Assembly (NCBI GenBank): GCA_015680905.1
Contig: CM027384.1
Coordinates: 75,673,501 to 75,737,500 of the forward strand
Source of the DNA: Coptis chinensis
Taxonomy: Eukaryota; Streptophyta; Magnoliopsida; Ranunculales; Ranunculaceae
Length of the DNA: 64,000 nucleotides
Direction of reading: 5' to 3'
A program made the translations under genes and the position numbers. Positions 21,299 through 32,898 of this stretch are shown in pieces; position 1 is the first letter of the stretch; every line of letters begins with the position of its first letter. The notes beneath the pieces were generated by a model, which worked only from the letters and a program-made list of their open reading frames with translations, made no database searches and was not told the DNA's origin.

Positions 21299-22560
21299 CT
21301 AATTTCTGGAGTAAACTCTTGCAAAAAGGAGAATCCATCGGATCAACCTTTGTTTTGCATCTTTTAAGCTAATAGATAGCGAAGTGTCGCATGGTCGATG
21401 TAGACAATAGTTGGAGAACCCACTAGGTAAGACGAAACTTATCCAAAGCATATCTGGCGGAGAAACTCTTTCGGTGGTGGTATAGTTACGTTGTGCTTCA
21501 TTAAAGGGTTTTACTCGCATAGTAAATGACAACTGGCTTATCTTCTCCGTTGCCCTGAAGTACGACTCAATAGCATAGTAATTTCGCATCACACATTAAT
21601 TCAAAAGGTTTAGACCAATCGGTGGTTGAATTATGGGGGGCGGTAGTTAATGCGGTTTTAAAATTTCAAAGGCTTGTTTGCAATTGAAACTGAAATAAAA
21701 AGCGGCATCTTTAAGAAGGAGATTGGTTAAAGGTCGAGCAACCTTTGAGAAATCTTGAATAAATCTCTATAGAAACCTGCGTGTCCTAAAAATCTTGCGA
21801 ATGTCTCAAACTGATTTTGGTATAGGAAGTGAAGAAATTTTTTTTCTATCTTGGCTTTGTCGACTTCGATTAGTCCTTTGAAGCGATATGTCCTAAAACT
21901 ATTCCTTTTGTAACCATGAAATGACATTTTTCCCAATTAAGAACAAGGTTTTCTCTTCACTGGCGTGTAAAGACTTTTTCAAGATTTGATAGACAACTAT
22001 AGAAAGAATCTCCATATATGGAGAAGTCGTCCATGAACACTTCCATAAAGCGTTCAACCATATCTTTGAAAATGTGAAGCATGCAGCGTTGGAAAGTACG
22101 GTGCATTGCAAAAGGCGAAAGGCATTCGTTTTATATGCAAATGTACCAAATGGACAGGTGAGCGTGGTCTTGTCTTGATCGGCGGGGTCTATGACTATCT
22201 GAAAATAACTGAATAACCATCAAGAAAACGATAATATGCATGACCCATTAAGCGTTCGAGCATCGATCGATGAATGGGAGTGGAAAGTGATCTTACGGTG
22301 GCGACATTAAGTTTGTGATAGTCGATGCATATTAAGCCATTTCAACTGGAATATGGCGGAAATGCATTCATCTTTATCATTTTTAACAACCTGTAATGCC
22401 AGATTTTTTGGGAACAAGCGTGTATTGGACTCACCCAAACACTATCGGAGATAGGGTAAATAATACCGCATCGAGTAATTTTAAAACTTCATCTCATTAC
22501 CACATCTTTCATGGTAGGGTTTAGGCGACGTTGCGGTTCATGACGTCTTAGCATTTTCTT
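21299..22560 (-). pseudogene. Element B reverse transcriptase and RNase H
   Basis: Ty3/gypsy RT motifs are recognisable in shifting frames. They include LKLLDA plus the YPISDS-like region (about 22440-22490), FLDGYS (about 22220), CPFGTFAY (about 22140), the MDDFSIYGDSF active-site region (about 22000-22040) and a GL-I-V-D-AKI-type thumb (about 21830). RNase H follows with ATEK, YTDHA-like and KDAKQRLIRWILL sequence (21320-21560). Many single-base frame breaks interrupt it, and at least one (near 22470) falls where an expected CTG has lost its T. The role is copying element RNA into DNA. Confidence 0.8.
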
Positions 22561-22988
22561 CAAAGGTGTATCACGATGGGTGCACACGATAGGTGCAATG
22601 CCTTTAATGTCGTGAAGGACCATCAATAGCGAGAACAATGTTGTTGAATGACATTAATTAAGCGAGCTTCACGATCATCGGTTAATTGTGAAGAAATGAT
22701 AAGCGGGTGGCGACCATTTGGATCAAAGGCATGCGTATTTTAATTCGAAGGAAGAGGTTTTAAATCGGGGGTGGGTGGAGTGGGTATTAAAGATTCTTGA
22801 GGAAAGTCATCATCCATGCGAAGAAAGCAGATTGATGTTCATCAAGTTCTTGGACATCGGTCGTAGGGTCAAATAATGGTATTGACTCTAATAACTCATT
22901 TACTTCTTGTGTATAATCATTGTTCTCAAACTTCGGATTAAGCTAAAGGAAAGAAATTGGTACACTTCATCTTACGGAAGCGAGTTTG

Positions 22989-23681
22989 TTAAATACTCTT
23001 TGCGGAATCTTTGTCAACCCCGTTCACCTCACCATCAATATCAGGCTCTGGAATTTGTTTCATCAACTTGAACACATTTACCTCTACCGATAGATTTTCG
23101 AAGGACATGGTCATTGAACCATCCCTACAATTAATAAGAGCATTAGCAGTTGCTAGGAACGGACATCCTAAGATGATAGGAATGGAATCATATGCAACTT
23201 TTGTATCCAAAATAACAAAGTCTACAGGATAGAAGAAGTCTTGGACTTTTACGAGGACGTTTTCCACAATTCCTTTTGGATACTTTATGGAACGATCGGC
23301 TAATTGTAGAGTCATGGTGGTAGGTTTGAGCTCATGAAGACCTAGTTGTTTAAATAATTAATATGGAAGTAAGTTCACATTAGCTCCTAGGTCTAGTAGC
23401 ACAGTAGCCGTATATTTGTCACCTAAGGTGCATGGAACCGTTGGTCTACCAGGGTCTTTGTATTTGACTATACCTTTGTGTTCTGTGATGGATGGAAACT
23501 GTTCGGTGAGGAACGCTTGTTGAGGAACATTAGTTCTCCTTTTTGTGGTACACATATCTTTCAGAAATTTTGCATGTTTTGGTAATAGTTTTAAGGCATC
23601 GAGAAAAGGCAAGTTAATCGTCAAATTTTTAAAAGTCTCTCGAATTTCAGCAAAATTCTCATCGGGTTTATTCTTTGCCAA
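22989..23681 (-). pseudogene. Element B protease region
   Basis: Retropepsin-like domain of the Athila type. The catalytic motif DLGANVNLLPY is at about 23360-23395, followed by TAA (about 23357-23359) in place of a sense codon. The frame then continues unchanged (LFKQLGLHEL, MTLQLADRSIKYPKG, VDFVILD and IILGCPFLATANALIN) to 22989. DLGA in place of the more usual DTGA is normal for this lineage. It processes the Gag-Pol polyprotein. Confidence 0.85.
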
Positions 23682-23953
23682 AGCGCGTGCGAGGAAAGCG
23701 GTGCCTTAGGTGAATTTGGAAAAGGGTCTTCTTGCTTATTTCCTAAATTACGAGATGTTGACTTTATTTGAACGGTGAATCGTGCGTAGGTTCATTATTA
23801 GAACTAGGTTCATTGGAACCTTGATTCCTTTGGTTGATCATCGGCATACGTATTTGATTATCTACCATTTTTTCGGATCGTAGAGTAGTGATTGCATGCA
23901 CCTCACCTTGATTGGAGGTGCTTGTACCGAGAATGCATTAGTAAGTTCAAAGG

Positions 23954-25322
23954 CTATGTTTTTGGTTTAGGGTTTTGGCTGCTTGTCAGAAACACGCCTT
24001 TCTTCGACTCTTTTCTCAAGGCCAATTGTTGAAGTGATTGTTGGATAGATGTTAAAATTTTATTTGTTGGTTCATGTAAGCTAAGAAAGTCTTGTTTGTC
24101 TATCCAAAGCGGGTTCAGCGGAGTTAGGCAGCAAGGTAGTAGTTCACGATTATTCTTTGAGAAGTTGTTGATTATAGTTGGGATCTGGATTAGGATTTGG
24201 AACAAGGCTGCGGTTGGTTTGATAGTTAGCATTGGAATTATTTTGAAATTGACCTTGTTGGTATTGTTGATTATTTCCTTGGCGGTATGGAATAAAATTG
24301 TTGGTAGGCGAGCAGTGGATTAAGCGAAACACGGAGGAGCCCCCATTTGTTGGTTATTTTGGCCAAGCAAAATTCGGATGTTGTCTCCACGGTGCATAGG
24401 AATGTTGAATGCACATGCCTCCTCCGATTGTTGAGTAGGGGAAGCATATAACAAGGGACAATATGCATCGGGATGGTCGGGACTAAGACAAAGGACACAT
24501 GGGGCGGTGTCAACATTTATGACCGGTTTTGGTAGTTGATCGTTTACTTGAAGCGCAAGGGCATCTACTTTTTAGTTAGGGATTCTATCAAATTTTTATT
24601 TCGGGATCGGGTTTTACCTCCTCAAAATAGATGTGGCCTTTGTAACATTGTCCTTTGATGACCTAGGCGACTTCGGTGTTACCCGGTATGTACCTTTTTT
24701 CGCTTGTTTTTCAAGAAAAGTATAAGCCGGTAGCTCCTTTGTCCATGAAGCAACCGCCGTTCATTATATCAAGAGCTTCTTTTTGATGATCAAAAGACCA
24801 TTAAAGAATGAGCGAACAAGGACGACTTTGTCCGGTTGGTGATGAGGACATTCTAATAGAAGATCGATAAAAGCGACTCCATGCTTACGTAAAAGGATTC
24901 ATGAGGATTTTGATGAAAGAATTGAATTTTCTGAAGCATTTCGGTTGTTTTTTTTAAGTGTAAAAGCTGAAGCATGAAAGCTTGAACTAGTTTATTCCAT
25001 GTGTCTACGGATGGCGGTTGTCCCGCTAGCCAAATTGACGCTTTTTCCGCTAAAGTGAATGGAAGCGATCGAAGCAAAAAAGTTGTTCCTTAGAGACTGC
25101 TGGATGGTGAAATGTTGTTGCCACTTGTTGAAGCTTACGAAGATGATTGTAAGGTTTTTCGTGCTCCAAACCATGATATATAGGTAACAAACTGAAAATG
25201 TTTGGTTAGATACGAAAATCACCGACAATGTCCTCAAGTTTGATGCAGGAAGAAGGTCCTTCCTGTAATACAGTATAGAAGTCCAAGAGGGGCTTCTCAG
25301 CTGGTGGAGGATCGTCGGCCAT
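23954..25322 (-). pseudogene. Element B gag
   Basis: ATG 25322 opens MADDPPPAEKPLLDFYTVL and stops early in this frame. Homology continues in others: HGLE-x-EKPYNHL, PFTLAEKASIWLAGQPPSVDTW (about 25000-25080), a Retrotrans_gag-type segment (24853-25077), a zinc knuckle CVLCLSPDHPDAYC (C-x2-C-x4-H-x4-C, about 24460-24510), and a Gln/Asn-rich stretch (NNQQYQQGQFQNNSNANYQ, 24150-24332). It forms the particle and binds genomic RNA. Several frame breaks make it non-functional as given. Confidence 0.8.
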
Positions 25323-26679
25323 AATGACAGAAGTTGATGGCGACGAAGGATCGTGATGAAGGTAATTAGCAGAAGAAGAACAATTTAGGTGAGAACTTAC
25401 GCAATGTCTTATCGTATTTTTTGACGATAGGTATGTTCAATTTCTTTAGTGAAACCAGACCTTAATCTCATGCAAGCATAAAATTAGATCTAACTTACAG
25501 AAGGAATTTAGTAAGACTCGAATTTTATTATTATCTTAAGCATTAGAGTTGAAGAACATATGCTGCCTTTCTGCCGCTAACGAAAGCGATGAAGCTAGAA
25601 ATACGTGTGCATAAACCAAATGAATGGAAAGTCACAAGAGAGATATGAGGGAGGCTTTCCGTGCAAGCACGGTTCTAATTAAGTAACCTCAATCTTTCAA
25701 GTTTCCTAGACACCATTGAAATATGATTAAGATTTATGGAATTAAAATTTATGCAAAGGCGGTATTAATTTTAATTTAATTTGTTTTTAATTAATAATAA
25801 TAATAATAATAATTATTATTATTATTATTTTAAGATTTATGCAAGGGTTAAAATACAAACATGCAAATACGATCTACTCATACAATACTATGTACGGTAG
25901 CATGTGAAGATACTCTACTCATACGTATAGCTATACGAATAGGCAAGCTTGTGTCATCGATAAATACTTCCATACGTACAAGCAAATATACATCAGTAAT
26001 ACGTATATGTACGCTAATTTGTAAATCGATATTACGTAAACGTATATCAACAGTAACAGGCAAATTTGAATCACTCATACGTATCTAAATACATTAGCAT
26101 GCAAATATAGTATATATACGCAGATAAATACGATAAAACTAAACATGCAAAGTATTATACATAAACTAAAATACGACTCTTGTATTGCATAATAATTCGA
26201 TTTCGACAATACTCATTGAGATTGCGAGTGTCATATAGAGAGCAGCTTTACCCCGTAGGGTTTAGAAACAACTTACCCAACTCAAATTTTAACCATCGTT
26301 GGAATGTTCTCCTCTTTCTTGACAAAATCGACTTATTAAACAACACCATTTTCTAAAATGATGATTTTGGAGGGGAAAACAGTTGATTTTGACCTCGAAA
26401 ATGACCTCCACCGCCGAGCACCGAGCTTTTGCTCGGTGGAGCCATCGTGCGCGCCGTCGAGATCTTTCCGAATTAAGCTCACACGCGTGATTCAGAGAAC
26501 CGTAGCCAAAGTTATGGCCAAAATACCAAAACACATCCTAATTACTATGTATAACTCCTAAGTTATAGATGCTAACATGCAAATTATCACTCATTCGGTA
26601 ATATATATGCTAAACATGTGACTTAGATATATATATATATATAACCATGCAAAACAGTTCCATTTGTATGTATATATAC
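25323..26679 (-). other. Element B 5' leader remnant, unclassified
   Basis: The region upstream of gag on the minus strand. It holds a TAA/TTA microsatellite with inverted halves (about 25790-25832), a stretch rich in CGTA/TACG steps (25860-26110) that is open on both strands, and a strong stem-loop CACCGAGC-TTTT-GCTCGGTG (26419-26438). A TA-dinucleotide run sits near the right edge. The expected PBS and 5' LTR are absent. At 26680 it joins abruptly to a copy of the end of element A's LTR. Confidence 0.55.
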
Positions 26680-26737
26680 ATTAACCAAATTTATATGTCT
26701 CAATGGGGTTTAATATTACAGTTTTGGATGCTTATCA

Positions 26738-28332
26738 CACTACCCCCAAACAGCACTCTGCTTGTCCTCAAGCAAAGAAGAGACACTAAAACAGATAAGT
26801 GGCCAAAAATGTGTAGTCCTAACTACTTCTCGTTTCGCATTGTGCGGTTGCATTGACCATATGCAACAAGGCCTTAAACCACTAGGAATTCCCTAGTGGA
26901 CGAGTTATAGCCTCGTGAGAGTTTTCCTGAGAAGATACTCACAAAGTTCATTTATACTACAATGACTCAGTGATAAAAACTCGTTTCCTAAATTAATCTC
27001 AGATATCCATATATCTCCTTAGCAGGGAACGAGGATTGATTTCTTTGAAACTCAAGTTAATATGCATTCAATAATTAAAATATCTACATATGATCATGCA
27101 TACAAATGAACTCTTCATTGAAATGTACAAAGCGAGGGCCGTTTCGGATCCTTTTGGAGAGTGTACCTAAATGGGTTCTCACAGGTGTGTCGAAACACAA
27201 ATTCGCTCATAATTTTTCCACTTAGGTTTTGCTAACTCCGGTGTGCGGTGGGCACACATTTCCTCACATACTCAATGACAAATGAGGAGGCCGAGGTCGA
27301 TCAATCACGCCTACTACTTATTATCACACCTTCCTACTCCTAATTGAGCTAGAGGTCTTTATTAGGTATTGTGGGGCTTAGGTGATGGTGTAGAAGAAAA
27401 TGAAAATGGATAATCAAAATTGACGAGTATGAGAGAATAGGGTCTTCAAGATATTTAAACTGGAGAAATCCTTGTTTTCTTTCTTGTTTCTAATTGAGTT
27501 TCCCAACCTTGCTCTTAAGCCTCTGGATACTGATGATGACTTTTTTTTTTTTTTTTTTAGTAAGTAACTGACTTTTATTTGGGACAACTCTTTCTCTTTA
27601 TTTTTCTACATTTCATTCTATTTCTCATACTCCCCATTTGGGTAGGTTTAATTTATTTAGGGTTACTAGACAGGTAAGGGATTTTTGGTGAAAATGAAAG
27701 GTTCAGTAGATTGACAAGTGGTAAAATTTTTAACAGGTATGAATTTTTGGCTATGTCGATCCAAAGATGGCCTAAATTCTTGCCTAGGGTTCGGATGGTG
27801 ATCAAGTAAGTAGATGAGTGATTTTCTCTATTCGGAAAAACTACTCCTCTATGTCATTACTCACATATCACACATATCGAGGCTTTTTGGTTAGATTTTC
27901 ACAGGATTGATCGGTTAAGTAACTAACCACGGTTTCCAGAAACTATTGCATACGTATTATCTTAAGTTTCTTAAAAACAATCCTAATTCGGATACTAATG
28001 TGAGATTTCTAGACAATTTTCATCATTGAAAAGGAAACAAGACTTTGTCACTAAGTACAACTATTAACAAGAAAATAAAAACTATATACATGCTACAATT
28101 TGCCTAATTTTTGCTACAGGTTTAAAGCACCCCCAAACAGAATGATGCTTAGTCCTCGAAGTATCAATAGATTAAGAAAGAAATTACCTGAGAACCGTGA
28201 GCAAAATTAGAGTTAGATTGCTAAAACAGAAAGGTTGGAGAACATAATATATTATTAGGAAGAAACAACAAAAACAATAGCACATGAAACATAACTATTT
28301 ATAGCTAGAGATATGTACAATGTCCTACAAAG
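26738..28332 (-). other. A-type PPT and 3' non-coding region in the duplicated block
   Basis: Second copy of 8146-9801: PPT-like sequence next to the LTR tail, the palindrome at 26879-26899 and a poly-T run at 27541-27558. No gene is seen. About 63 bp present at 9353-9420 are missing near 27944 between short AAACT repeats. Confidence 0.75.
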
Positions 28333-29202
28333 TCACCATCCGGTAGGACTTGGCTGGTGCCAAGCGTCTTCTTGAATGAAATGTATTTCCTTAGCATCAC
28401 GCCAAAAGATAATTTGCTGCCAAATTTCTGCCCATCGTTGTTCTCCGGAGTTGTTCAAATGTGCCAATAATTTTTCGTCGTTCGTGTAACAACGAACATG
28501 CCTCAGGTACCTAGCAGGACGTCTCCATTGCCGAAACCTTAATGAACGAATGATTTTGTTTGCCGGACACATAGAATCAACCTTAACCCAGTCATGAAAT
28601 GTGTCCTCATAATTCGACAAGCAGTTACTGACAATAGTATATACTGATCCTGAACAGTGTCATTGGCCATAGAAAAATGTCAATCTCCCATGATGTTCAA
28701 GAGTATAAACAACATCGCAGTCCCCATGTTCATGGTCATGCTTGCTAAGGGAATGGTGATGGCTCGCCATTGCATCGGTTCAGTTCCTACTTGTTTAATT
28801 TCAAGACCATCACCGTATGCTGCGCGAAAAGTTGGCCAATGAAAGGACATATGAGAATTATGAAAGTTGTAATACCATGCTTCTGCTGGATCGTAATAGG
28901 GAAGATCCAAAGTTAGGGCAAGTTGTTGTTTAGAAAAAATATGACGTGTGCCACCAACTATGATTGTGAACCCGTCTAAAAAAACGCCATGCACATGGTC
29001 GAATGCTGGTGTGTCTTCCATATTAGCATAAAAGTATGTAGCCAAACTTGGTGAATAAGTTTGGTCAGGTTGAAGAACTAGGGAAGACCACCCAATGTTA
29101 GTGATGTAGTCACGAAAGAGATGGCCATAAGTATTGGAATCCATCATAAACTGAAATGATTGCTCAGGAATGAGTTTCGGAGGTGTTATGTTTGATGAAG
29201 AT
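28333..29202 (-). pseudogene. ORF3 copy in the duplicated block
   Basis: Nearly identical to element A ORF3 at 9802-10693. It retains the Gln codon (SKQQLAL) where the left copy has a stop, but has a TGA in place of Trp at about 28680 and a 22-bp deletion near 28600 that shifts the frame before the Arg-rich segment. Its N-terminus is cut by the element B LTR at the same base as the left copy. The two copies are therefore broken at different places. Confidence 0.75.
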
Positions 29203-30651
29203 TGATATTAGCTTTTTTTACTACGTTAGAGATTTGACTCTCTAATTTGATGCGAAAGCGAACTCAAAGTTCCTTACTCACGATCTTCGTTTCATAAAGT
29301 TGGAATAAGGATTCGAACCAACCTAAAGTCTAGGACAACTACAAATTGGTTGTTACTCTTAGGGAACTAGTGAGTAATTTTACTACTACTGCTAGGTTTT
29401 TTTCCTATACAAATATTAAAGAAAAAACATTAAGATTTGAAATCATGCAATTAATACAAAATTCAATTTACTAAAGAAAAGGTGGAGAGCTAATCCTCCT
29501 CATGTAAAAATAACATTTAGTTGTTGATTTGAAAAGGTTCATTTGATTCTTCCTAAACTCATAGACAAGCCCTAATGGAAGAAAACTTGATCCCTAACAT
29601 GTATGGCTCATTAAAGAGTTCATACATGCTAGCAAGTGGAACCAAGCAATGACTTATCTCTAAGCTCATTACTTTGATTCCTAACTAGACACTACACCAA
29701 CTATCATTTTGGGATAGGATGTAGGTCTAGTTGTTCTTCCTAACAACCTACCAAGCCAACCATAAATATTCTCCCTCACATAAGATGGACTAACTCCCCA
29801 AAAGAGAAGTTAGCTCATGATCCTTGGGATGATGAATTACAAGCTAGAAGAACAAAAGAGAGAGAAAGAAGAAGAAGAAAAACTAACTAAACTCACTTGC
29901 TTTTTATTTATTTCCTAGAAGAAAACCAAGGTTTCCTCTATTAAAACTATTACAAGCTTTCTTACCAAACAAAAAAACTAAATAATATGAATGACTAAGG
30001 AACTAAAATAATACAAGGTAAGGAAAAGAAGTCAAGGGAGTAAATGGAGTGTCTCCCCATTGTTTTGTTTTCTTCTTCATTTGAGAGACATCTCATTTCC
30101 TCCCATGTGAAACATCAAACCACTTTTACTCCATTTTTATCCACCACATTAAAACAAAGTGACACCTTGCCTTTTTTTTCACTATTAACACCTAATCTAG
30201 TTAATTACATGCAAGGTGTCAACTTTGCACCAATCATTTGTCATTTTTGTCTTGACATGCTCCATGATTTATGACTCATCCAATCTTGCGGGCCCGTATA
30301 GTGGGTCCTATGTGCAGTCTAGTGGCGGTCCGATATTTGGGCAATTTTACAACTTCCCGCCTATGTGTAGAGTTCATCGCCCTGATTGTCTGAGCAGCTC
30401 ACTTGTCGCATTTGGAGTCCTGGTTCCAGAGGTAGGAGCTTCGGAAGTTTGATGCTTAAATGCGGATTTGGAAGATTTCATATATATGTCGATTCCTTGT
30501 GCTTTATCGCGGGTTTAAACCATATTTCCATGTCTACTGCGAATACCTGCAAAAGTATGAAAACATATTTATTTCATGATTATTAAACACATAGTTAACC
30601 AAATTTATATGTCTCAATGGGGTTTCATAATACACTTTTGGGTGCTTATCA
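29203..30651 (-). repeat. LTR of element B, right
   Basis: 1449 bp, TGATATTAGC...GTGCTTATCA, followed by the TSD AAGAT (30652-30656). The shared stem-loop is at 30159-30220. On its inner side it meets element A ORF3 sequence rather than a PBS, so it may be a solo LTR left after recombination. Confidence 0.9.
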
Positions 30652-30679
30652 AAGATGCAATGTTTGATGAAGATGCCAT
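30652..30679 (-). pseudogene. Element A ORF3, first codons (split off by element B)
   Basis: ATG 30679 reads MASSSNIAS into the TSD. It continues across element B into 10693. With B removed the ORF3 N-terminus matches the MAPSSIASSSNM start of the B paralogue, which fixes the insertion point inside the coding sequence. About 270 bp between here and the ORF2 stop (30680-30953) are non-coding. Confidence 0.65.
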
Positions 30680-30953
30680 GTTAGATGAAGTAAAGAAATG
30701 GGTCAGGATAAAGGCAAACTGGATGGATAAATGTGTATGGAAGAAAATAGACCCTCCTGTAATGACATTGAAAATCACATGTTAAAATTGTTCTTGTCAT
30801 AACGTGAATTAGGACAATTCTAGTACGCATTTCTTACAAAAGAAGACACAAAGATAACAACAAAATTCATAATATGACGAAAAATGTAATGATATATTCG
30901 ATTATTTATTTATTGATTTAGTATTATTATTTGATTTTTATTCAATAAGAAAA

Positions 30954-32033
30954 TCATGGATTATTATGATGATTCTGGAGACGCAAATCGTGCACCACAC
31001 CATTTAGTTCCTCAATTTGTTGGCTGAGCTGCATCTGAATGTCCCCTTGGCTGCCAGAGAGTATAGTTTGATTCTCCATTAGGAGAGCGTGATTTTGCAA
31101 GGACTAATAATGATTTTTCAAGATTTCTTCCTGTTCAACATCATGCATTGCTTGACGTTCTTGGAAATCCTTAAGAGTTTTAATGATTATTTCCTGACGA
31201 GAGTGTAGTTCCCGCATGCCTTGATGAAGAAATTGAATGCCTTCCATGGGATTAAAAATGTTTAGCATGGCATGTTCATCAAAGAAATGTTCAGAGTTTA
31301 AGCTTGGGTCATTCTGTTCATCTGTCAGAGTATCAGGAGTCCAATAACCAACGGAGTAGTCTATGTGGAGTGCACTAATATTTGCTCTTTGAAGGGGTGT
31401 CTCTGGAGAAATTATTGGATAACCGACCCAACGCATCATAATTTTCGTGACTAAAGTAGGTAGAGGTGCTAACCTTCTCGTTTTACTGGTGATCGCGTTC
31501 CAGAGGTGTTAGATTAGACAAAAATCATCCCTTTGAGTCTTCAAAATCCAAAGTAGATGAAGTTGAGGCTTTGTGACTTCTGATTGGTGTGATGTACCTA
31601 CCACATTGTGTCCCAACTAGTGGAGCACAACTCATTGATTCTGTTTCAAAGAGCGTTGAAGAACAAAGTGATGTCTATTTCCGACTTCGCCACGAGATAC
31701 GGTAGCTCGTAGTAAAGTTTTGACAAAATCAAATGTTGACTCTAGAAAAAGGAACTCTTGTGTATTTATTGGAATTTGAAGTATGTTGGAGATAATTTCC
31801 CTAGTCAATTCAAATCGTTGTCCATAAGCATTGAAGTAGAATTTTCCATTTTCAGGACCGCTAAATTGGTAGAACATCAAAACCAATTCTCGGGAATAAC
31901 CAGCTGCTGAATGATATAAAAGAGGCATCCATCCTCGACGTACAATTTCTGTGTCAAAATAAGGAGAAAACCGGCCATCATCAAACATTTTCAGGTAGTC
32001 TTTCTCAGGCATTATTTTTCTTGGGTGATCCAT
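30954..32033 (-). pseudogene. Element A ORF2 (putative plant transposon protein paralogue)
   Basis: ATG 32033 opens MDHPRKIMPEKDYLKMFDDG. The conserved domain (GYSRELVLMFYQFSG ... YGQRFELTREIISNILQIPI) lies in an open stretch to 31632. The C-terminal half (31104-31439, then on to HHNNP-stop at 30954) contains NPMEGIQFLHQGMRELHSRQ and a Gln/Glu-rich coiled-coil-like tail. A few frame breaks separate the parts. A minus-strand TATAAAT at 32099-32105 is about 70 nt before the start, as in element B. Function unknown. Confidence 0.75.
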
Positions 32034-32509
32034 TTGGAAGTATTACGGAGGGAAGGATAGTGAAGAATGCTTGAAATGAGAATGGCTGAAAAGAAAAGAT
32101 TTATAGCCAATCTATTAGTCTGTACCAATCAGGATTCCAAGTTTAGTTAAATCCGGAATTAATAGGTGAAAACACAAGTGACTCATATGTTGTTGTGACA
32201 CATACCTTTATGAACAACAAATATGGGTATCCATAGTAAGTCTTTTCATGTCAGATTTCTAAAAACAATTAATGAGCTGTTTCATTGTTAGAAAATACGG
32301 ATGAAGGTTTCACAGTGTTGTTAGACCGACAAGTAATTTCTGAATTGTTGATCATACCTCAATAATGGAAGATGAAAAGAATAATCGAGCAGCGTGCTCA
32401 ATGGTTTTTAGGCGTATCGTGTAGCGTGTGTGATATTCTGAAAATAATAAGTTCAGATTGAATTATTTTGGTGAGTTATAGAATTTTCTTCTTTGTTATG
32501 GTTTTGATG

Positions 32510-32544
<35 letters not shown>

Positions 32545-32702
32545 AAAAAAATACAACTAATACACACAAATTTTTAAAAAAAAAAGAACTTCTCCATTTA
32601 ATACGTAGACCGTACAAATGTGTGAGAATTATTTAACACACCATACTAATATACAAAATGACATAGGGAAAGGGAGATGTCAGTTACATAGATCTAGATA
32701 TT
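32034..32702 (-). other. Spacer between ORF2 and the tiny membrane ORF (A)
   Basis: Contains the ORF2 TATA-like box (32099-32105) and a long poly-T/A run (about 32511-32590). No conserved frame was seen. Confidence 0.55.
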
Positions 32703-32813
32703 CTAGAGCATGTTATGCATGAGCGATAGTAGACCAATGATAAACACTGATATTACAAATAATGTGATAGCCCATTCGCGTTGCTCCATTTCCAATCGCT
32801 CGATTGGATTCAT
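32703..32813 (-). CDS. Tiny single-pass membrane ORF of element A (36 aa)
   Basis: ATG 32813 to TAG 32703, 36 codons, intact. The charged N-terminus has IERLEMEQREW. The hydrophobic segment AITLFVISVFIIGLLSL would span a membrane, and the tail is MHNML. It matches the 39-codon ORF of element B (16850-16969) residue by residue in charge and hydrophobicity, with several conservative replacements and a shorter tail. A TATAAAT box lies about 90 nt upstream. Its place between ORF1 and ORF2 is the same in both elements. No known family was recognised. Confidence 0.6.
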   Translation of the reverse strand: MNPIERLEMEQREWAITLFVISVFIIGLLSLMHNML

Positions 32814-32898
32814 TATGTTGAAGAAAATGAGAATTTGTGAAGATGAATTTGAGGAGAGTGAGAGAAGGGGATGAGTGAAGGTTGAAGAGGAGAGTTGG

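Larger units (their letters stand above)
10694..30651 (-). mobile_element. Athila-type Ty3/gypsy element B with gag-pol, nested in A
   Basis: Bounded by LTRs at 10694-12136 and 29203-30651, with the TSD AAGAT at 10689-10693 and 30652-30656. It reads on the minus strand. From 25322 downward come gag, protease, RT, RNase H, integrase, a long spacer, ORF1', the tiny membrane ORF, ORF2', ORF3', a 3' non-coding region, PPT and LTR. The 5' end is abnormal: no PBS adjoins the right LTR. Instead 26680-29202 is a second copy of element A sequence (8088-10693), so the original 5' LTR/PBS junction has been replaced. All coding domains carry stops or frameshifts. Confidence 0.82.
26680..30651 (-). repeat. 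Duplicated block (second copy of 8088-12136)
   Basis: The block contains the last 58 bp of an element A LTR (26680-26737), the A PPT and 3' non-coding region, the A ORF3 and a complete element B LTR, in the same order and orientation as 8088-12136. Copies differ by scattered substitutions, a 63-bp deletion near 27944 and a 22-bp deletion near 28600. The left junction is at the shared word ATTAACC. The right end is the normal AAGAT TSD of element B. Confidence 0.9.

Noticed and set aside
25861-26088. 75-codon ORF with an equal ORF on the other strand
   Set aside because: Openness on both strands comes from the CGTA-rich composition, and no domain is visible.
26680-30651. A third independent Athila element
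   Set aside because: It starts inside an LTR tail, matches 8088-12136 throughout, and shares B's TSD on one side only. A duplication explains it better.
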